A stretch of 9,553 nt of DNA, from positions 1 to 9,553 of the forward strand of contig CANPZR010000088.1 in NCBI GenBank assembly GCA_947589175.1, given 5' to 3'. Source of the DNA: an uncultured Lachnospiraceae bacterium (lineage in GTDB: Bacteria > Bacillota > Clostridia > Lachnospirales > Lachnospiraceae). Below, one piece after another: positions 6,904 through 9,553 of the stretch. Every line of letters begins with the position of its first letter. Position 1 is the first letter of the stretch. Position numbers and translations under genes: made by a program. Below the pieces are notes generated by a model, which did not search any database, was not told the DNA's origin, and worked only from the letters and a program-made list of their open reading frames with translations.

Positions 6904-6945
6904 TTTGCGTAATGGATATCGTATCAGAAAGTGAGGAAATTATCG

Positions 6946-7572
6946 ATGGAAATAACCATTCTGACCGTGGGGCCGATTCAGACCAACTGTTATATTGCGG
7001 CCATGGACGGGAAAAATGAGTGCGTCGTGATCGATCCGGGAGAAGAAGCGGACAAGATCGCGGGATATATAGAGAGAAAAGGGCTGATCTGCCGGGGAAT
7101 TTTGCTGACCCATGGGCATTTTGACCACATTACGGGCGTGGTGCCTCTGGCGGCGCGGACCGGGGCGAAGGTGTACGCCTATGAGGGCGAGCGGGATCTC
7201 ATGATGGATCCGGAGATGAACGGCTCGGCCATGGTGGGCTATGAGATGGCGCTGGAGCCGGAGATTCTTCTGCGGGATGGACAGGCATTGGAGATTGCCG
7301 GGATGAAATTCAAGGTAATTTACACGCCGGGACACACCGTCGGCGGCTGCTGCTATTACGAGGAGGAGCAGAAGGTCTTATTCAGCGGGGACACGATTTT
7401 CATGGAATCGGTGGGACGCACGGATCTGCCGACCGGAAACGGAAGACTGCTCTTGGAATCCGTCCGGGAAAGGGTGCTGACCTTGCCGGAGGACGTGCAG
7501 ATCTACCCGGGACACGGGCCGGAGACGACTGTGGGATATGAGAAGAGAAACAATCCGTTCGCGTGCGATTGA
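6946..7572 (+). CDS. MBL-fold metallo-hydrolase, glyoxalase II-like (YqgX type)
   Basis: A 208-aa single-domain metallo-beta-lactamase-fold hydrolase. The metal-binding motif THGHFDH at residues 55-61 supplies H56, H58, D60 and H61. Further ligands are H130 (TPGHT), D149 (SGDT) and H190 (YPGHG), so a complete dinuclear site is present. Family likeness is to hydroxyacylglutathione hydrolase or YqgX proteins, which cleave thioesters such as S-lactoylglutathione or related low-molecular-weight thiol adducts. The true substrate cannot be read from sequence, and glutathione is not expected in most Clostridia. The start at ATG 6946 is preferred over an in-frame GTG at 6931, because gagg (6933-6936) is the ribosome site and the family begins close to MEITILTVGPIQTNCY. 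It is 20 bases before hemZ and probably cotranscribed with it. Expected to be cytosolic. Confidence 0.88.
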   Translation: MEITILTVGPIQTNCYIAAMDGKNECVVIDPGEEADKIAGYIERKGLICRGILLTHGHFDHITGVVPLAARTGAKVYAYEGERDLMMDPEMNGSAMVGYEMALEPEILLRDGQALEIAGMKFKVIYTPGHTVGGCCYYEEEQKVLFSGDTIFMESVGRTDLPTGNGRLLLESVRERVLTLPEDVQIYPGHGPETTVGYEKRNNPFACD

Positions 7573-7592
7573 CGGCGGGAGGAACACATGCC

Positions 7593-9038
7593 ATGATACG
7601 TTTTGAAATTCGCAAGGAGCCGGGCAGGCCCGCGGAATTTTCCTATGATATCAAGTCTCTCGCCCAGGAATTTTTTCCGGAGAAGGAATGTTTTGTGGAC
7701 GAGAGGGAGGACTGGGCCGGGGAGGAGGGCTATCCGATCCGCTGTGAATTGGACGGAGAGGAAATTATCCGCGAAAAGCTGCTTCCCGGCTACAATAAAA
7801 ATACGGTTAAAAATCTGATTTATAATACCTGTAAAAAGATCAGCGGCAGGGAGCTTCCCTGGGGAATCCTCACCGGAATCCGCCCCGCCAAGATCGCGCT
7901 GCGGATGCTGCTTGCGGGGGATAGCGGGCAGGAAACAGAGCAGACGCTGCGGGAGGAGTACCAGGTCAGTCCGGGGAAGACCAGGCTGGCGGTTCAGGTG
8001 GCGCAGAAGGAGGCCGCTCTCATGGAGCGATTCGACCATAAGAACGGATACAATATTTACATCGGGATTCCGTTCTGCCCCTCCATCTGCCAGTACTGCA
8101 CGTTTTCCTCCTTTGACTACAAGAGGTATCGGAAAAAGGTGGACGCGTATCTGACGGCGCTGGAAAAGGAGATGGCCTTCGCGGCGGACTTTTTTTCAGA
8201 CAGGGAACTCCACACCATCTATGTGGGGGGAGGGACGCCGACCTCCCTGTCCGAGAAGGAGCTGCGGCGGCTGATGGATATGATTCACCGCTATCTGCCG
8301 GTGGAAAAGACGGCGGAATTTACGGTGGAGGCCGGCAGGCCGGACAGCATCACGACGGCCAAGCTCCGGATTTTGAAGGCGGCGGGCGTCACGAGAATCT
8401 CCATCAATCCCCAGACGATGAAACAGCACACATTGGACATCTTGGGGAGAAAGCACACGGTGGGGCAGGTGCGGGAGGCCTTTTCGCTCGCGAGGCGGGA
8501 GGGCTTTGACAACATCAACATGGACCTGATTCTGGGACTGCCGGAGGAGACGGAGGAGGACGTGCGAAACACATTTTCCGAGGTTCTAAAGCTGGAGCCG
8601 GACAGCGTGACGGTGCACACGCTGGTAATCAAGCGCGCCTCGCGGATGCGGCGGGAGCAGATGGAGCAGGGGGGAGAGATCCGGCCGGAGGACGAGCTGA
8701 TTCCCCGCATGCAGGACATGAGCCAGGAGCTCTTGTGGCAGCAGGGGTACGAGCCCTATTACATGTACAGGCAGAAGAACAAGGCGGGAACCACGAGGAA
8801 TACCAACCAGGAGAACGTGGCGTTCGCGAAGCCCGGCAAGGAGTGCCTCTATAACATTTTTATTATGGAGGAATTGGAGACGATTGTGGCTCTTGGCTGC
8901 GGCGGCTCCACCAAGCAGGTCGTCCTGGAGGAGAACCGCATGGAGCGGATCGGCAACGTAAAGGGCGTGGAGGAGTACATCGCCCGCCTGGACGAGATGA
9001 TTGAGAGAAAGCGGAGCGCATTTGCGCCTACATCATAG
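7593..9038 (+). CDS. hemZ: Radical SAM protein HemZ (coproporphyrinogen III dehydrogenase family)
   Basis: A 481-aa HemN/HemW-like radical SAM protein. An N-terminal extension of about 150 residues, characteristic of HemZ, contains GILTGIRPAK at 91-100. The 4Fe-4S motif is C162-x3-C166-x2-C169 (PFCPSICQYCTF). The SAM-binding GGGTPT is at 212-217. EAGRPDSI at 246-253 and NMDLILGLP at 309-317 follow the family pattern. The family is annotated as oxygen-independent coproporphyrinogen III oxidase, but the activity of HemZ is less well established than that of HemN. No other heme gene lies here. The start at ATG 7593 follows gggagga (7577-7583) at 9 bases; an upstream in-frame GTG at 7563 overlaps the previous gene and has no suitable ribosome site. 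The gene lies 20 bases after the MBL gene and 18 before hisS, a common clostridial arrangement. Confidence 0.88.
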   Translation: MIRFEIRKEPGRPAEFSYDIKSLAQEFFPEKECFVDEREDWAGEEGYPIRCELDGEEIIREKLLPGYNKNTVKNLIYNTCKKISGRELPWGILTGIRPAKIALRMLLAGDSGQETEQTLREEYQVSPGKTRLAVQVAQKEAALMERFDHKNGYNIYIGIPFCPSICQYCTFSSFDYKRYRKKVDAYLTALEKEMAFAADFFSDRELHTIYVGGGTPTSLSEKELRRLMDMIHRYLPVEKTAEFTVEAGRPDSITTAKLRILKAAGVTRISINPQTMKQHTLDILGRKHTVGQVREAFSLARREGFDNINMDLILGLPEETEEDVRNTFSEVLKLEPDSVTVHTLVIKRASRMRREQMEQGGEIRPEDELIPRMQDMSQELLWQQGYEPYYMYRQKNKAGTTRNTNQENVAFAKPGKECLYNIFIMEELETIVALGCGGSTKQVVLEENRMERIGNVKGVEEYIARLDEMIERKRSAFAPTS

Positions 9039-9056
9039 AGAGGAGATTGACAGAGC

Positions 9057-9553
9057 ATGGCTTTGAAGAAAAAACCGACTACCGGGATGAAGGACATTCT
9101 TCCGGCGGAGATGGAGATACGGGATTATGTGATACAGATGATCAAGGAGACGTACAAGACGTTTGGCTTTCAGTCCATTGAGACGCCCTGCGTGGAGCAC
9201 ATTGAAAACCTCAACAGCAAGCAGGGAGGGGAAAATGAAAAGCTGATTTTCAAGATTATGAAGAGGGGGCAGAAGCTGAATCTGGAGACGGCCAAGACGG
9301 AGGCGGACCTTGCGGACAGCGGTCTGCGCTACGATCTGACCGTGCCCCTGTCACGGTACTACGCGAACAACGCCAATGAGCTGCCATCGCCCTTTAAGGC
9401 GCTGCAGATGGGCAATGTGTGGCGGGCGGACCGTCCCCAGAGAGGGCGGTTCCGCCAGTTTATGCAGTGCGATATTGACATTCTCGGAGAGCCGACCTAT
9501 CTGGCGGAAATCGAGCTGATTCTCGCCACCACGACGCTTCTCGGAAAATTGGA
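9057..9553 (+). CDS. hisS: Histidyl-tRNA synthetase, N-terminal part (cut by window end)
   Basis: An open frame from ATG 9057 to the window edge gives 165 codons without a stop, where a full HisRS is over 400 aa. The protein begins MALKKKPTTGMKDILPAE, the expected HisRS N-terminus. It carries LRYDLTVPLSRY at 90-101 and motif 2, including WRADRPQRGRFRQF (122-135) and QCDIDILGE (137-145), of the class II catalytic core. It charges tRNA-His with histidine in the cytosol. The RYDLTVP/QCDID motif set differs from the RPEGT set of E. coli-type enzymes and resembles alphaproteobacterial and eukaryotic HisRS. The ribosome site is aggag (9041-9045), 18 bases after hemZ, so cotranscription is likely. 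In many Firmicutes aspS follows hisS, but that is beyond the window. Motif 3 and the anticodon-binding domain are not visible. Confidence 0.93.
   Translation, partial: MALKKKPTTGMKDILPAEMEIRDYVIQMIKETYKTFGFQSIETPCVEHIENLNSKQGGENEKLIFKIMKRGQKLNLETAKTEADLADSGLRYDLTVPLSRYYANNANELPSPFKALQMGNVWRADRPQRGRFRQFMQCDIDILGEPTYLAEIELILATTTLLGKL

Noticed and set aside
6836..6934. A 32-codon Arg/Lys-rich frame between rel and the MBL gene
   Set aside because: No Shine-Dalgarno precedes either possible ATG, and the start lies in the tandem repeat. Probably chance.
1..9553. Search for a defence island, mobile element, CRISPR array or tRNA
   Set aside because: All space is taken by recognisable housekeeping genes with short spacers. 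No transposase, integrase, direct-repeat array or cloverleaf was seen.

Overview
The window reads as chromosomal core genome of an anaerobic Firmicute of the Clostridia, most probably a Lachnospiraceae member. This rests on the GC-rich, strongly SD-led genes, all on the + strand, on the clostridial order rel / metallo-beta-lactamase-fold hydrolase / hemZ / hisS, and on protein sequences that look like that family. The genus cannot be fixed from what is visible. I see no mobile element, CRISPR array, tRNA or rRNA, and no gene-free stretch longer than about 170 bases.

Region 1 (1-4326) starts with a terminator-like hairpin, probably closing an upstream unit. A structured leader of about 80 bases follows, then four tightly packed genes: trmR (tRNA 5-hydroxyuridine methyltransferase), a U32-family trhP-type tRNA hydroxylation protein, birA (biotin ligase and repressor) and hflX (ribosome-associated GTPase). 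Spacings of 3, -11 and 13 bases suggest one operon. trmR and trhP are the two consecutive steps that make 5-methoxyuridine at tRNA wobble position 34.

Region 2 (4327-6945) holds rel, a bifunctional (p)ppGpp synthetase/hydrolase with all its usual domains. It appears to have its own promoter and a leader of about 100 bases carrying a possible 12-codon leader peptide and a hairpin. Downstream of rel lies a 128-base spacer with an exact 15-bp tandem duplication that creates alternative hairpins.

Region 3 (6946-9553) is a second close-packed group: a glyoxalase-II-like MBL hydrolase, hemZ (a radical SAM protein annotated as coproporphyrinogen dehydrogenase) and the first 165 codons of hisS, cut by the window edge. 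The hisS product carries the RYDLTVP / QCDID motif set rather than the RPEGT set of E. coli-type HisRS.

The shared theme is translation and its control: wobble modification, ribosome rescue, the stringent response and tRNA-His charging, with biotin and tetrapyrrole-type functions between. No clearly novel protein system is present. The parts most worth a second look are the two 5' leaders (trmR and rel) and the repeat after rel. Three starts (rel, MBL, hemZ) are set by Shine-Dalgarno position slightly inside the longest open frames.
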